In this document: one piece after another, positions 1-7,448 of the stretch
Position numbering within the stretch: position 1 is the stretch's first letter
Layout of the letters: every line of letters begins with the position of its first letter
Assembly (NCBI GenBank): GCA_002691245.1
Contig: NZHH01000032.1
Location: forward strand, 1-12,738
Length of the DNA stretch: 12,738 bases
Direction: 5' to 3'
Source: Methylaequor sp002691245
GTDB taxonomy: Bacteria; Pseudomonadota; Alphaproteobacteria; Methylaequorales; Methylaequoraceae
Translations under genes and position numbers: made by a program
Notes under the pieces: generated by a model
The model's input: only the letters and a program-made list of their open reading frames with translations
The model's database searches: none
Told to the model about the DNA's origin: nothing

Positions 1-1
1 T

Positions 2-601
2 GGAAAAGCTATTGACAAAAATTGGGCAACAAAATCAAGAAATTTCGACATATATGATATTAAATCAGACCTCATAAATGTACTGAAGTTATTCAATATT
101 GATGAAAATCAAATAAGAATAATCCCAGAAGTAAAGAATTATTTTCATCCTGGTAGAAGTGGATCGGTACTATTTGATGACAAAAAGATTGCAAGTTTCG
201 GTGAGCTTCATCCTCAAGTAGCAAAAAGTTTTAAGGTGAAAAACTATACATGTTTTTTTGAATTATACTTTAAAAATGTTTTGGAATGCTGTGAACCAAA
301 TATGGTCACTAAAAATCAACACATTCAATCATCATTTCAATCCTCAATTAGAGACTTTTCATTTGATGTTGATAAAAAACTTTCTTCACTTGATTTTGTT
401 AAGGAAATAAGAAACATAGATAAAAATATAATTTATGATGTAAAGGTATTTGATAATTACGAAAACGATGATTCAAGGTCATTGGCTATTGAAGTTTTAA
501 TGCAATCTCATGAAAAAACACTCACTGAAAATGAAATTAATGACCTATCTAAAAAAATTATTAATCATGCGAAAACAAAGTTTAATGCAAAACTTCGATA
601 A
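2..601 (+). CDS. pheT: Phenylalanine--tRNA ligase beta subunit, C-terminal part (5' end outside window)
   Basis: This is the last 199 codons of the beta chain of the alpha2-beta2 phenylalanyl-tRNA synthetase, which charges tRNA-Phe in the cytoplasm. The frame is open from base 2. A GTG at 236 lies inside the gene and is not its start. The first part carries the family signature FHPGRSG (about residues 48-54 of the fragment) followed by FGELHP (about 66-71), from the B5/core region. The last 90 or so residues are the ferredoxin-fold anticodon-binding (FDX-ACB) domain: SIRDFSFDVD, then VKVFDNY, then TLTENEI, ending FNAKLR, as is usual for PheT. One small departure is a serine where many homologues have proline before the RDF motif. 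The stop TAA lies three bases before lepA, so the two are probably co-transcribed. pheS is expected just upstream, outside the window. Confidence 0.95.
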   Translation, partial: GKAIDKNWATKSRNFDIYDIKSDLINVLKLFNIDENQIRIIPEVKNYFHPGRSGSVLFDDKKIASFGELHPQVAKSFKVKNYTCFFELYFKNVLECCEPNMVTKNQHIQSSFQSSIRDFSFDVDKKLSSLDFVKEIRNIDKNIIYDVKVFDNYENDDSRSLAIEVLMQSHEKTLTENEINDLSKKIINHAKTKFNAKLR

Positions 602-604
602 TTT

Positions 605-2404
605 ATGTTGATCGATAAAATAAGAAATTTTTCAATTATAGCACATATTGATCATGGAAAGTCCACTTTAGCTGACCGTATTATCCAAAAATGCGGTGGT
701 CTACCTGAAAGAGAAATGAAAGAACAAGTACTGGACTCTATGGACATAGAAAGAGAGCGGGGTATTACTATTAAAGCTCAAACAGTATTTTTAGAGTATA
801 AATCAAAAAATAAAAATATTTATAATTTTAACTTAATGGATACGCCAGGTCATGTTGACTTTTCATATGAAGTAAGCAGATCTTTAGCGTCCTGTGAAGG
901 GTCTTTATTAGTTGTTGATTCATCACAAGGTGTTGAAGCCCAAACGTTAGCTAATGTTTATCAAGCAATTGATAATAACCACGAAATAATTCCAGTTTTA
1001 AATAAAATCGATTTACCAGCATCTGAACCAGATAGAGTAAAAAGACAAATTGAAGATGTAATTGGAATAGACACAACAAATGCGATTATGGTGTCTGCAA
1101 AAACTGGTGAAGGAATTGATGAACTATTAGAGGCAATTGTAGATAGGCTTCCATGTCCGATTGTAAAAAAAGATTCAACCTTAATCGCAATGTTGATAGA
1201 TAGTTGGTATGACGCTTATTTGGGAGTAATAATTTTAGTTAGGGTTCAATCAGGTAGTCTTAAAAAGGGTATGAAGTTAAAAATGATTGGAACAAATGCT
1301 TCTTACGTAATAGAAAAATGCGGTTTTTTTACACCCAAGATCAAATATTCAGAGTCTATTCAATCAGGAGAGATTGGATTTATTACAGCAGGGATTAAAC
1401 ATGTTAGTGATTGTAAGGTTGGAGACACAATTACGGATTATGCAAAACCTGTTGAAAAGCCACTTACTGGTTTTAAGCCTAGTCGTCCTGTTGTATTTTG
1501 TGGATTATACCCTGTAGATGCTGATGATTATGATTTGTTAAGAGAGAGTTTAGAGAAGTTATCACTTAACGATGCGAGTTTTTCATCCGAACCAGAAACT
1601 TCAGCAGCATTAGGATTAGGATTTAGATGTGGATTTTTGGGTTTACTACATTTAGAAATAATTCAGGAAAGACTTAGTAGAGAATTTGGATTGAACTTGA
1701 TAACTACTTCACCCTCGGTTGTTTACAAAATTGAACAAACTAACGGTGAAGTCATTGATATTCACAATCCTTCTGAACTCCCAGATATTATGAAAATTAA
1801 ATCAATTTCAGAACCAATTATAAGGTCAACGATAATGTTACCTGATAAATATTTAGGTTCTGTTATTCAATTATGTACAGAAAGAAGAGGAGTTCAGAAA
1901 AATTTGAGTTACGTTGGAAAAAGGGCATTGATGGAGTATTACCTTCCGTTGGCTGAAGTGGTTTTTGATTTCTATGATAGGTTAAAGTCTGTCTCAAGTG
2001 GCTATGCTAGCTTTGACTACGATTTTAAAGAGTATCTAGAAAGCGATCTTGTAAGGGTCCAAATCTTAGTGAACTCTGATCCAGTGGATGCCTTGTCATT
2101 TATTTGTCATAGATCGAAGTCAGTTGCAAGAGGAAAATTATACTGTGAAAAATTGAGTAAGCTAATACCAAGGCAACAATTTAAAATTCCACTTCAAGCA
2201 GCAATAGGTGGAAAAATTATAGCTAGAGAGACTATAAATAGTTACAGAAAAGACGTTACTGCTAAACTTTATGGTGGAGATGTTACACGTAAAAACAAAC
2301 TTTTAGATAAACAGAAAAAAGGTAAAAAAAGAATGAGACAATTTGGCAAAGTTGAGATTCCACAATCTGCTTTTATAAATGTTTTAAAAACCTCTGGAGA
2401 TTGA
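605..2404 (+). CDS. lepA: Elongation factor 4 (LepA), translational GTPase
   Basis: LepA/EF4 is a ribosome-associated GTPase that acts on elongating or initiating ribosomes and can promote back-translocation. At 599 residues it has the usual full length. The GTPase motifs are all present: AHIDHGKST (13-21, P-loop), DTPGHVDF (79-86), NKID (133-136) and SAKTG (164-168). Domain II follows, then the two alpha/beta domains, with RCGFLGLLHLE near 350. The LepA-specific C-terminal domain ends with YGGDVTRKNKLLDKQKKGKKRM and a final INVLK. ATG at 605 is the natural start because it gives the canonical LIDKIRNFSIIAHIDHGKST N-terminus. No strong Shine-Dalgarno sequence is visible, and translation probably benefits from the pheT stop three bases upstream. 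The tRNA-Ser gene starts one base after its TGA stop. Confidence 0.98.
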   Translation: MLIDKIRNFSIIAHIDHGKSTLADRIIQKCGGLPEREMKEQVLDSMDIERERGITIKAQTVFLEYKSKNKNIYNFNLMDTPGHVDFSYEVSRSLASCEGSLLVVDSSQGVEAQTLANVYQAIDNNHEIIPVLNKIDLPASEPDRVKRQIEDVIGIDTTNAIMVSAKTGEGIDELLEAIVDRLPCPIVKKDSTLIAMLIDSWYDAYLGVIILVRVQSGSLKKGMKLKMIGTNASYVIEKCGFFTPKIKYSESIQSGEIGFITAGIKHVSDCKVGDTITDYAKPVEKPLTGFKPSRPVVFCGLYPVDADDYDLLRESLEKLSLNDASFSSEPETSAALGLGFRCGFLGLLHLEIIQERLSREFGLNLITTSPSVVYKIEQTNGEVIDIHNPSELPDIMKIKSISEPIIRSTIMLPDKYLGSVIQLCTERRGVQKNLSYVGKRALMEYYLPLAEVVFDFYDRLKSVSSGYASFDYDFKEYLESDLVRVQILVNSDPVDALSFICHRSKSVARGKLYCEKLSKLIPRQQFKIPLQAAIGGKIIARETINSYRKDVTAKLYGGDVTRKNKLLDKQKKGKKRMRQFGKVEIPQSAFINVLKTSGD

Positions 2405-2405
2405 T

Positions 2406-2495
2406 GGAGAGGTGGCCGAGTGGCTTAAGGCGCACGCTTGGAAAGCGTGTAAACAGGAAACTGTTTCGAGGGTTCGAATCCCTCTCTCTCCGCCA
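2406..2495 (+). tRNA. tRNA-Ser (anticodon GGA)
   Basis: This is a 90-nt class II tRNA with an encoded CCA end (2493-2495). The acceptor stem GGAGAGG pairs with TCTCTCC (last pair G-T), followed by discriminator G. The anticodon stem CACGC (2433-2437) pairs with GCGTG (2445-2449) around a seven-base loop with anticodon GGA at 2440-2442, reading UCC and UCU serine codons. The long variable arm AAACAG-GAAA-CTGTTT is typical of tRNA-Ser. The T arm is GAGGG-TTCGAAT-CCCTC. It begins one base after the lepA stop, so it is probably made by processing of the pheT-lepA transcript. I see no clear T-rich terminator after it, only a 5-bp hairpin with a GAAA loop at 2566-2579. Confidence 0.98.
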
Positions 2496-2578
2496 TATGT
2501 TTATATCCTTTGATAACTTCTGCTCATAAAAACATCTAAATAGAAGGATATCAATTGTAATTACCATTGTGAAAACAA

Positions 2579-3064
2579 TCATCTCATACACTTCCCTGTT
2601 CTTGTTATTTTAGTTTTTTTCTCGTAATAAGAATATATAAAGACTTGGTAAATTACGTAGGTAATATTAAGTTTTGGATCAAGCTCATAATATTGAGTTA
2701 TATACATCTCATTAGGTCTATTTTTTTGTTTACTTTCTGGATTCAGTTTATTGTTTTTAATAGTGATATTTGTCGAAGCAAATACGTTTTTGTCAGTATT
2801 CCTAAATAAATAGTCTTTTTCTTCTTTCCATTCATCAATTTTTTGACCTGCAAGAGCCTCAGGCGGGAATCTCCAAAACCATTCAATTTCAGAGTCATAC
2901 ATCATACCAAATGTTGTGTTTTCAAATTCATCATCCGTTATAGTCGAATTAGTCTCTTTTACTCCTGTATCGAAGTAGCAAGATAATCCAACAGGTCCTG
3001 CAGTAGCATTATTAAAAAAAAAAAGTAAAAAAAGGATTGAAAAAAAAAAAGAGAAATTGAACAT
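2579..3064 (-). CDS. Small exported protein of unknown function
   Basis: I do not recognise this 161-residue protein. Residues 1-22 form a very phenylalanine- and leucine-rich signal peptide, followed by a plausible signal peptidase I site after ATA (ATA|GPVG), so it is likely periplasmic or released. The nearby LSC is not a good lipobox. The mature part is hydrophilic and rich in aromatic residues (WFWRFPPEAL near 62-71; many Tyr near the C-terminus). It has just two cysteines, near its two ends (LSCYFD and GKCMR), which could form one disulfide. The DNA for the signal peptide contains two runs of 11 A on the + strand. It converges on the tRNA-Ser unit and is divergent from the marR-like gene. 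A real gene is likely, given the good export signal and gene-like composition. Confidence 0.7.
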   Translation of the reverse strand: MFNFSFFFSILFLLFFFNNATAGPVGLSCYFDTGVKETNSTITDDEFENTTFGMMYDSEIEWFWRFPPEALAGQKIDEWKEEKDYLFRNTDKNVFASTNITIKNNKLNPESKQKNRPNEMYITQYYELDPKLNITYVIYQVFIYSYYEKKTKITRTGKCMR

Positions 3065-3214
3065 TCACAGATTGTAAATTATCGATTTGTCGATTGTCTA
3101 TTAATAAATTAAAATATTAATTAGCCATACTTTGTAATTATTTTTTCACTGAACTCAACTGAAGTTGGACGCTTACTATTATAGGAATCCCCATTTTGAT
3201 TTTTTATCATAAAA

Positions 3215-3244
3215 TTGAGTTACAAAAAGTGATTATCATATTAT
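3215..3244 (+). promoter_or_regulatory. Candidate promoter with internal palindrome upstream of the MarR-type gene
   Basis: A -35-like TTGAGT (3215-3220) and a -10-like TATTAT (3239-3244) are separated by 18 bases and sit about 45 bases before the ATG at 3289. The spacer contains the nine-base palindrome TGATTATCA (3230-3238), a position where an autoregulating MarR dimer could bind. A second short palindrome, CAACT-GA-AGTTG (3156-3167), lies further upstream. The box matches are moderate and the region is AT-rich, so chance is a real alternative. Confidence 0.3.
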
Positions 3245-3288
3245 AACTGGAAACATAAAGATGTTAAAAAATACTTAGACTCACATTT

Positions 3289-3696
3289 ATGAAAGAAACA
3301 GGTTCATTTAGATATAGACAACTATTGAGTTGTAAGTGTTTTAAGATGAGAAAAGCGTCAAGATTCGTGACTCAATTTTATGATAAAAAATTAAAGTCAG
3401 TTGGAATAAAAATCACACAATTTAGTATATTATCTTTTATCGCAACAAGTGAAAACAAAACAATGAATGCATTATCTAAGGAGATGCTGATGGACAGAAC
3501 TACTTTAACAAGAGGACTTAATATTTTGTTAAAAGAGGGCTTAATAACCCAAACTAAATCTAGTGACTCTAGAAAAAAAATTATGAAATTAACAGAAAAA
3601 GGTCAAAAAAAATTAGATAAGGCGATACCCCTTTGGCTAGAAGCCGAACATCAAATATTGGATGAAAGTAAAAAACTTGGCTTTTCAGTTATTTAA
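3289..3696 (+). CDS. MarR-family transcriptional regulator
   Basis: This 135-residue DNA-binding protein is of MarR type: dimeric winged-helix regulators that usually repress neighbouring genes until a ligand or oxidant releases them. The winged helix spans about residues 55-105. It has the recognition-helix region MDRTTLTRGLNIL, then the wing with the typical basic-DxR pattern (SSDSRKKIMKLTEKG). The N-terminal dimerisation helix includes CKCFKMRKASRFVTQFYD (15-32). The CxCF(x)2RKASRxVTQ pattern resembles a MarR subgroup common in Alphaproteobacteria. The two cysteines (C15, C17) could be redox-sensitive, but that is inference. ATG 3289 is preferred because a later Met would remove the CxC motif. 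Its TAA shares bases with the TAA of convergent selO. The target genes are not evident. Confidence 0.88.
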   Translation: MKETGSFRYRQLLSCKCFKMRKASRFVTQFYDKKLKSVGIKITQFSILSFIATSENKTMNALSKEMLMDRTTLTRGLNILLKEGLITQTKSSDSRKKIMKLTEKGQKKLDKAIPLWLEAEHQILDESKKLGFSVI

Positions 3697-5168
3697 GTTC
3701 CACAAAATGTGAAGGGAACGATTTCATTTTTTTTAGGAGAAACAGTATACTCTGTGGTTAAAGAATCTTCTGAAAAGGGTTTTTGAATTACTTTTAAGAA
3801 TCTTTTCATTTCTGTAAAATCATTTTTAGAAACTGAACTTTCAATTATTCTTTCAACAACATGATTTCTGGGAATATATAATGGATTGGTATTTTCCATC
3901 TTTTCTGACAAATTTTTAAAGCTTAAGTTTTCTTTAGACAACCTTTTTTTCCATTTAGAAACCCAATCATTCAACTTCTTTTTATCTCTTACATTTTTAC
4001 AAAAATAATCATCACTTACTTTTGTTAAGTATTTTGATAATTTTCTAAATGATAATGTGAAATCCAAATTATTTGTCCTTAGTATTTCAAAAAATTCATT
4101 AAGAATGACATGATCTTCTTTTTCATTTTTTGAAAGACCAATCTTTTTTTTCATTTCATTTAACCATATTTTTTCGAAATAACTTGGAAATACCTCAAGA
4201 CACTCCATTGCATGTTTTTTCGATTCTTTAGTATTATCACCTAAAATGGGAAGAAGACTTTCTGCAAACTTTGCAAGGTTCCAGAATATAATCTTACCCT
4301 GATTGATATAGCTATATCTCCCACCCTCGTCTATATAACTAAACACTTGATTAGGGTTATATTGATCCATAAAAGCACATGGCCCAAAATCAATGGTTTC
4401 ACCACTTATTGTTGTGTTGTCAGTGTTCATTACCCCATGAATGAACCCAACACTCATCCACTTAGAAATAAGTTCTGCTTGAGATTTTAAGACGTTTTTT
4501 AGTAAAAATTTATAGGGATTTTTTTTAGGCGTGTTTTTGAAATGCCTTTTAAGAGCATAATCTGCTAGAACCTTAAGTGACTTTATATCATTTTTATATG
4601 AAAAAAATTCAAAAGTTCCTATCCTTATATGACTGGAAGCTATCCTAGTTAAAACACCGCCTGGCATTCGCTTTTCTCTAAAAACATCCTCTCCAGTGCT
4701 CACAATAGCAAGTGATCTTGTGCTATTTATCCCCAAATAGTGAAGAGATTCACTTATCAAATACTCTCTTACTACTGGACCGAGTGGAGATCTGCCATCA
4801 CCGTTTCTAGAAAATGCAGTCCTTCCAGAACCCTTGAGTTGCAGGTCATACCTTTCACCATTCTTTGCGAAAAGTTCACCTAACAGAATAGCCCTTCCAT
4901 CACCAAGTTGAGGAACAAAATTTCCAAACTGATGTCCTGCATAGGCCATTGCAATTGGATTTGAACCTTTTGGAATTACATTCCCTGAAAAAATAAGTTT
5001 ACCGTTTTCTTCATTAATAATATTCGGATCAATATTAAATTCTTTTGACAAATTTATATTGAAATGAATTAACCTGGGGTTTTTAACTGGTTTAGGTTTT
5101 ATTTTCTCATAAAAAACTTTTGGTAGTTTTGCGTAGGAATTTGATAATTTGAAAAATTCTTTTTTCAA
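3693..5168 (-). CDS. selO: SelO-family protein adenylyltransferase (YdiU/UPF0061)
   Basis: SelO is a pseudokinase-fold enzyme that transfers AMP from ATP to protein Ser/Thr/Tyr; in E. coli it is linked to redox control by S-glutathionylation. With the start used here it has 491 residues, near the E. coli length. Motifs in order: NSYAKLP near the N-terminus, YAGHQFGNF (about 77-85), LKGSGRTAFSRNGDGRSPLGP (about 112-131), REYLISESLHYLGI, and the catalytic HGVMNTDN (about 244-251) with the metal-binding DFGP (about 260-263). The protein ends with CGT, placing a cysteine third from the end, where eukaryotic SelO has selenocysteine. The upstream ATG at 5228 would add 20 residues unlike the family. 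I chose TTG at 5166-5168, preceded by a strong AGGGGG and overlapping the TGA of the DUF445 gene as TTGA, which suggests translational coupling. Confidence 0.93.
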   Translation of the reverse strand: MKKEFFKLSNSYAKLPKVFYEKIKPKPVKNPRLIHFNINLSKEFNIDPNIINEENGKLIFSGNVIPKGSNPIAMAYAGHQFGNFVPQLGDGRAILLGELFAKNGERYDLQLKGSGRTAFSRNGDGRSPLGPVVREYLISESLHYLGINSTRSLAIVSTGEDVFREKRMPGGVLTRIASSHIRIGTFEFFSYKNDIKSLKVLADYALKRHFKNTPKKNPYKFLLKNVLKSQAELISKWMSVGFIHGVMNTDNTTISGETIDFGPCAFMDQYNPNQVFSYIDEGGRYSYINQGKIIFWNLAKFAESLLPILGDNTKESKKHAMECLEVFPSYFEKIWLNEMKKKIGLSKNEKEDHVILNEFFEILRTNNLDFTLSFRKLSKYLTKVSDDYFCKNVRDKKKLNDWVSKWKKRLSKENLSFKNLSEKMENTNPLYIPRNHVVERIIESSVSKNDFTEMKRFLKVIQKPFSEDSLTTEYTVSPKKNEIVPFTFCGT

Positions 5169-5845
5169 CTCACTCCCCCTAAGAAACCTAAAATTAATCC
5201 AATTAAAAATCCAAAAACACCTCCCCAAACAACTAGCCAGCCAAGATGCTTATGTATTATATCTTTAATGATAATTTTAACTTGCTCTGGTGTTAATTCG
5301 TTCAATCTTAAATCTATAAGATTTTCTATTTCTTCTTGGATTTTAACTAAGGATTCGTTTTTTTTATTTAGATTTGAATCTTGTAACTCATGGACAGCCT
5401 CTTTTATCTTTTTTTTAAGTGGTTCTTTTAAAGGTTCAAGAGCTTTCTCACCACCTACCATTTCTAGCATTGATCCGAGTGAAGATTCTTTTATTGAATC
5501 AATAAATTTTTTAAAGAAAATATCATAATCAATTTTATTAAAAAAATCTTCATAGGTCATATTTTGGCTTTCCGCAAATTTAATAACAGACTCTTTTGAA
5601 AAAAACTCATGCATAATCAAATTTTTTATCCCTTCTTTTAGCTCTTTAAATCTCATTGGAATTACACCTGAACCAAATAAAAAAGGAATTTTTTCAAAAA
5701 GCATATGAATAGCTAGCCAATTTGTTAGTCCTCCAGATAGGCCAAAAAGACCAGCCATAAATATTTCAGCTGAATATATAGGAGAAAAAGCTCCATATAA
5801 TGTTATAAAAAGTGTTGCTAAATTTGTAAGTAAACTTTTATTCAT
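5165..5845 (-). CDS. DUF445-family membrane protein
   Basis: This 226-residue protein matches the DUF445 family, which is membrane-anchored and has no settled function. The N-terminal hydrophobic stretch (about 7-35) leads into the family signature GGLTNWLAIHMLFEKIPFLFGSGVIP (about 38-63). The middle (about 65-185) is charged and helical, perhaps coiled, including the Lys/Glu-rich LKEPLKKKIKEAVHELQ. The C-terminus is a second membrane segment (WLVVWGGVFGFLIGLILGFLGG). The architecture therefore has both ends in the membrane and a soluble helical region between. Its TGA overlaps the TTG start of selO, so the pair is probably an operon. The ATG at 5845 has no strong Shine-Dalgarno sequence. Family assignment is from the signature; the biochemical role is unknown. 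Confidence 0.85.
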   Translation of the reverse strand: MNKSLLTNLATLFITLYGAFSPIYSAEIFMAGLFGLSGGLTNWLAIHMLFEKIPFLFGSGVIPMRFKELKEGIKNLIMHEFFSKESVIKFAESQNMTYEDFFNKIDYDIFFKKFIDSIKESSLGSMLEMVGGEKALEPLKEPLKKKIKEAVHELQDSNLNKKNESLVKIQEEIENLIDLRLNELTPEQVKIIIKDIIHKHLGWLVVWGGVFGFLIGLILGFLGGVS

Positions 5846-5905
5846 TTCAAAAGGTATTTTCAGATTAAAGGTTATTTAGGGTTTATCATCAAAGTGTTTC
5901 GAAAT

Positions 5906-5934
5906 TTAAGAATATTACTTAATCAAATTCTTAA
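5906..5934. repeat. Inverted repeat upstream of the DUF445-selO pair
   Basis: TTAAGAAT (5906-5913) and ATTCTTAA (5927-5934) are perfect inverted 8-base arms around a 13-base AT-rich loop, extendable by a G-T and an A-T pair. It sits about 60-90 bases upstream of the DUF445 start, in the likely promoter or leader region. It could be an operator or leader hairpin, but low G+C makes chance formation easy. Confidence 0.3.
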
Positions 5935-5970
5935 GAAGTCTACAAGGAGTATGATATTCATCAATGTAAA

Positions 5971-5988
5971 AATTTTCAATTGAAAATT
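5971..5988. repeat. Perfect 18-bp palindrome between the NTF2-like and DUF445 genes
   Basis: AATTTTCAA (5971-5979) is followed directly by its reverse complement TTGAAAATT (5980-5988). On the minus strand it lies 36 bases after the stop of the NTF2-like gene and is followed by TTTAC. It could be a dimeric regulator site for the DUF445-selO unit or part of a weak terminator. With no loop and little G+C it is a poor canonical terminator. Confidence 0.4.
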
Positions 5989-6023
5989 ACGGTTATGAAT
6001 TATTAATTTTTTTGACATTTTTT

Positions 6024-6494
6024 TTAACCTTTATAGGGCAAAGAAGAATGATGCAAATTTATTCTTAATTCATTATTACCTACTTTAATGAAACCAAATG
6101 TATATTCAACTTTAAGTGATTGATCCTTATTGTCTATGAAATAATAATTTCCCATAGATAATAAATAATCATTTAACTGAACTATTTTATAGTTTTCAAA
6201 CTCTATTGATTTCCAATTTTTAATTGCAAAGCCATTATCTTCTTCACATACTTTGTTTTGGCCTAAAAAATATGAAGTAAACTCCTCTTTTGTTGAGCGG
6301 AATTGATGATATTTAGCAAGTGTTGGTTTAAATAAAACATCACAATAATTAAAAGCATATATGTTGTGCAATAATTCAGAAATTAAATTATCTAAGCTGG
6401 CTTTTTTTTTATATGCTTTTCCAATATTCAAAACGACATTGGCCCATCTTTGCTGCGTAATGTGCACTATATTTTCATTTTTTTTGTCGACCAT
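6024..6494 (-). CDS. SnoaL/NTF2-like fold protein
   Basis: This 156-residue protein resembles a family of small cone-shaped NTF2/SnoaL-fold proteins common in marine bacteria, often labelled 'phosphoribosyl-AMP cyclohydrolase' by misannotation. The opening HITQQRWANVVLNIGKAYKKK is the first helix. VLFKPTLAKYHQFRSTKEEFTSYFLGQNK (about 53-81) forms the conserved pocket region. The end, MGNYYFID then KVEYTFGFIK then LRINLHHSSLPY, is the beta-sheet with the family's closing motif. There is no signal peptide, so it is probably cytoplasmic. None of the metal-binding motifs of true HisI is visible, so I do not assign a histidine-pathway role. The ATG at 6494 is supported by GAGGG six bases upstream. 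The gene is divergent from the CIA30 gene across 112 bases, which must hold promoters for both. Confidence 0.75.
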   Translation of the reverse strand: MVDKKNENIVHITQQRWANVVLNIGKAYKKKASLDNLISELLHNIYAFNYCDVLFKPTLAKYHQFRSTKEEFTSYFLGQNKVCEEDNGFAIKNWKSIEFENYKIVQLNDYLLSMGNYYFIDNKDQSLKVEYTFGFIKVGNNELRINLHHSSLPYKG

Positions 6495-6606
6495 CTACCC
6501 TCACAATTTTCATAAATGACTTCAAATTTTTAATAAATAAATTGGTTATTTAAAAAGTTTAAACCATTAATTAGATTTTTATTTTAGCTCATGTTATTGT
6601 TTCAAT

Positions 6607-7149
6607 ATGAATTTTAGTTTAGTAATTATATTTATTTTTATATTTGTAAATAAAATAAATGCAATGGATTTGCTAGATAATAAAAATAATTTAAATACTT
6701 TTCATAAGGAGTGGGAGTTTTTAACAGATGAGGTGATGGGCGGTGTTTCTTCTGGTAAGTTGGATTTAATTGGCGAAGAAAATGTCAATTTTATTAGGCT
6801 CTCAGGTAAAGTGAGTACAGAAAACAATGGTGGTTTTATTCAGTTTCGTTCAAATTTTAATTTAGATAAACAATTTGAAGGTATAAAAATTAAAGTAAGA
6901 GGAATACCTAGTGATTATTATGTTCATATTAGAACTGGTTTTTTACTATTGCCTTGGCAATATTATTCTGGAAAATTTACAGTCACAAATAATTGGAGTG
7001 AGATAAAGATACCCTTTGATGATTTTAAAAAGTCAAATTTTTATCAACCATCAAAATTTAACGCATCTGATATAAAAAGTATTGGATTTGTAGCTTTCGG
7101 GAAAAACTTTAATGCTCAATTAGACTTGATTGAGGCAGAACTCTTTTAA
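6607..7149 (+). CDS. Exported CIA30-domain protein
   Basis: This 180-residue protein has a hydrophobic signal peptide (1-19, cleavage near INA|MD) followed by one CIA30 (NADH:ubiquinone oxidoreductase intermediate-associated protein 30) domain, a galactose-binding-like beta-sandwich. Diagnostic motifs are WEFLTDEVMGGVSSG (about 36-50), then LSGKVSTENNGGFIQFRS (about 65-82), and IKVRG and VHIRTG further on. In mitochondria CIA30 helps complex I assembly. In bacteria, exported versions have no established function, and the signal peptide argues against an assembly role on the cytoplasmic side. The next gene (TIGR03643 type) starts five bases after its stop, so the two are probably co-transcribed. 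Confidence 0.85.
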   Translation: MNFSLVIIFIFIFVNKINAMDLLDNKNNLNTFHKEWEFLTDEVMGGVSSGKLDLIGEENVNFIRLSGKVSTENNGGFIQFRSNFNLDKQFEGIKIKVRGIPSDYYVHIRTGFLLLPWQYYSGKFTVTNNWSEIKIPFDDFKKSNFYQPSKFNASDIKSIGFVAFGKNFNAQLDLIEAELF

Positions 7150-7154
7150 TTATT

Positions 7155-7448
7155 GTGAAAAAATTTAATAGACCACAAACCAGAGTGAAAAATAAGGAAC
7201 CTGATATTTTCACTTTTGACTGGATAATTTGGGCGGCGTGGGCAGATAGAATAACGTTTGAAGAAATATTTGAAAAAACTGGAAAAAAAGAATCTGACGT
7301 AATTAAAATTATGAGGAAGGAACTCAAGCCAAGTAGCTTCAGATTATGGCGTAAAAGAGTTCATACCAAGTCAATAAAAAACAGAAAGAAATTCGAAAAT
7401 AACAGAAAGAAATTGAGGGTTAAAAAATCTGACTTATTGGTTCAATGA
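7155..7448 (+). CDS. TIGR03643/DUF2805 family protein
   Basis: This small basic protein of 97 residues, starting from GTG, belongs to a family of unknown function. The conserved core is at about 22-70: DWIIWAAWADRITFEEI, then a helix-turn-helix-like stretch (GKKESDVIKIMRKEL), then KPSSFRLWRKRV. The order of short helices and the basic tail (RKKFENNRKKLRVKK) would suit nucleic-acid binding, but that is inference. The GTG lies five bases after the CIA30 gene, implying one transcript. The last 15 bases overlap the end of the convergent TerB-like gene. Confidence 0.82.
   Translation: MKKFNRPQTRVKNKEPDIFTFDWIIWAAWADRITFEEIFEKTGKKESDVIKIMRKELKPSSFRLWRKRVHTKSIKNRKKFENNRKKLRVKKSDLLVQ

Noticed and set aside
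236..601. GTG at 236 as the start of a separate 121-residue gene
   Set aside because: The same frame is open back to base 2 and carries the PheT motifs FHPGRSG and FGELHP before the GTG, so this is the end of pheT.
2373..2591. 72-codon minus-strand frame across the lepA end and tRNA-Ser
   Set aside because: It reads through the reverse complement of a tRNA and shows no protein family features; it is a shadow.
5268..5528. 86-codon plus-strand frame inside the DUF445 gene
   Set aside because: Antisense to a gene with clear family motifs; the Ser/Phe-rich product is typical of a reverse-strand shadow.
6024..6494. Histidine-pathway phosphoribosyl-AMP cyclohydrolase
   Set aside because: Homologues sometimes carry this label, but the HisI metal-binding motifs are absent and the sequence reads as an NTF2/SnoaL fold.
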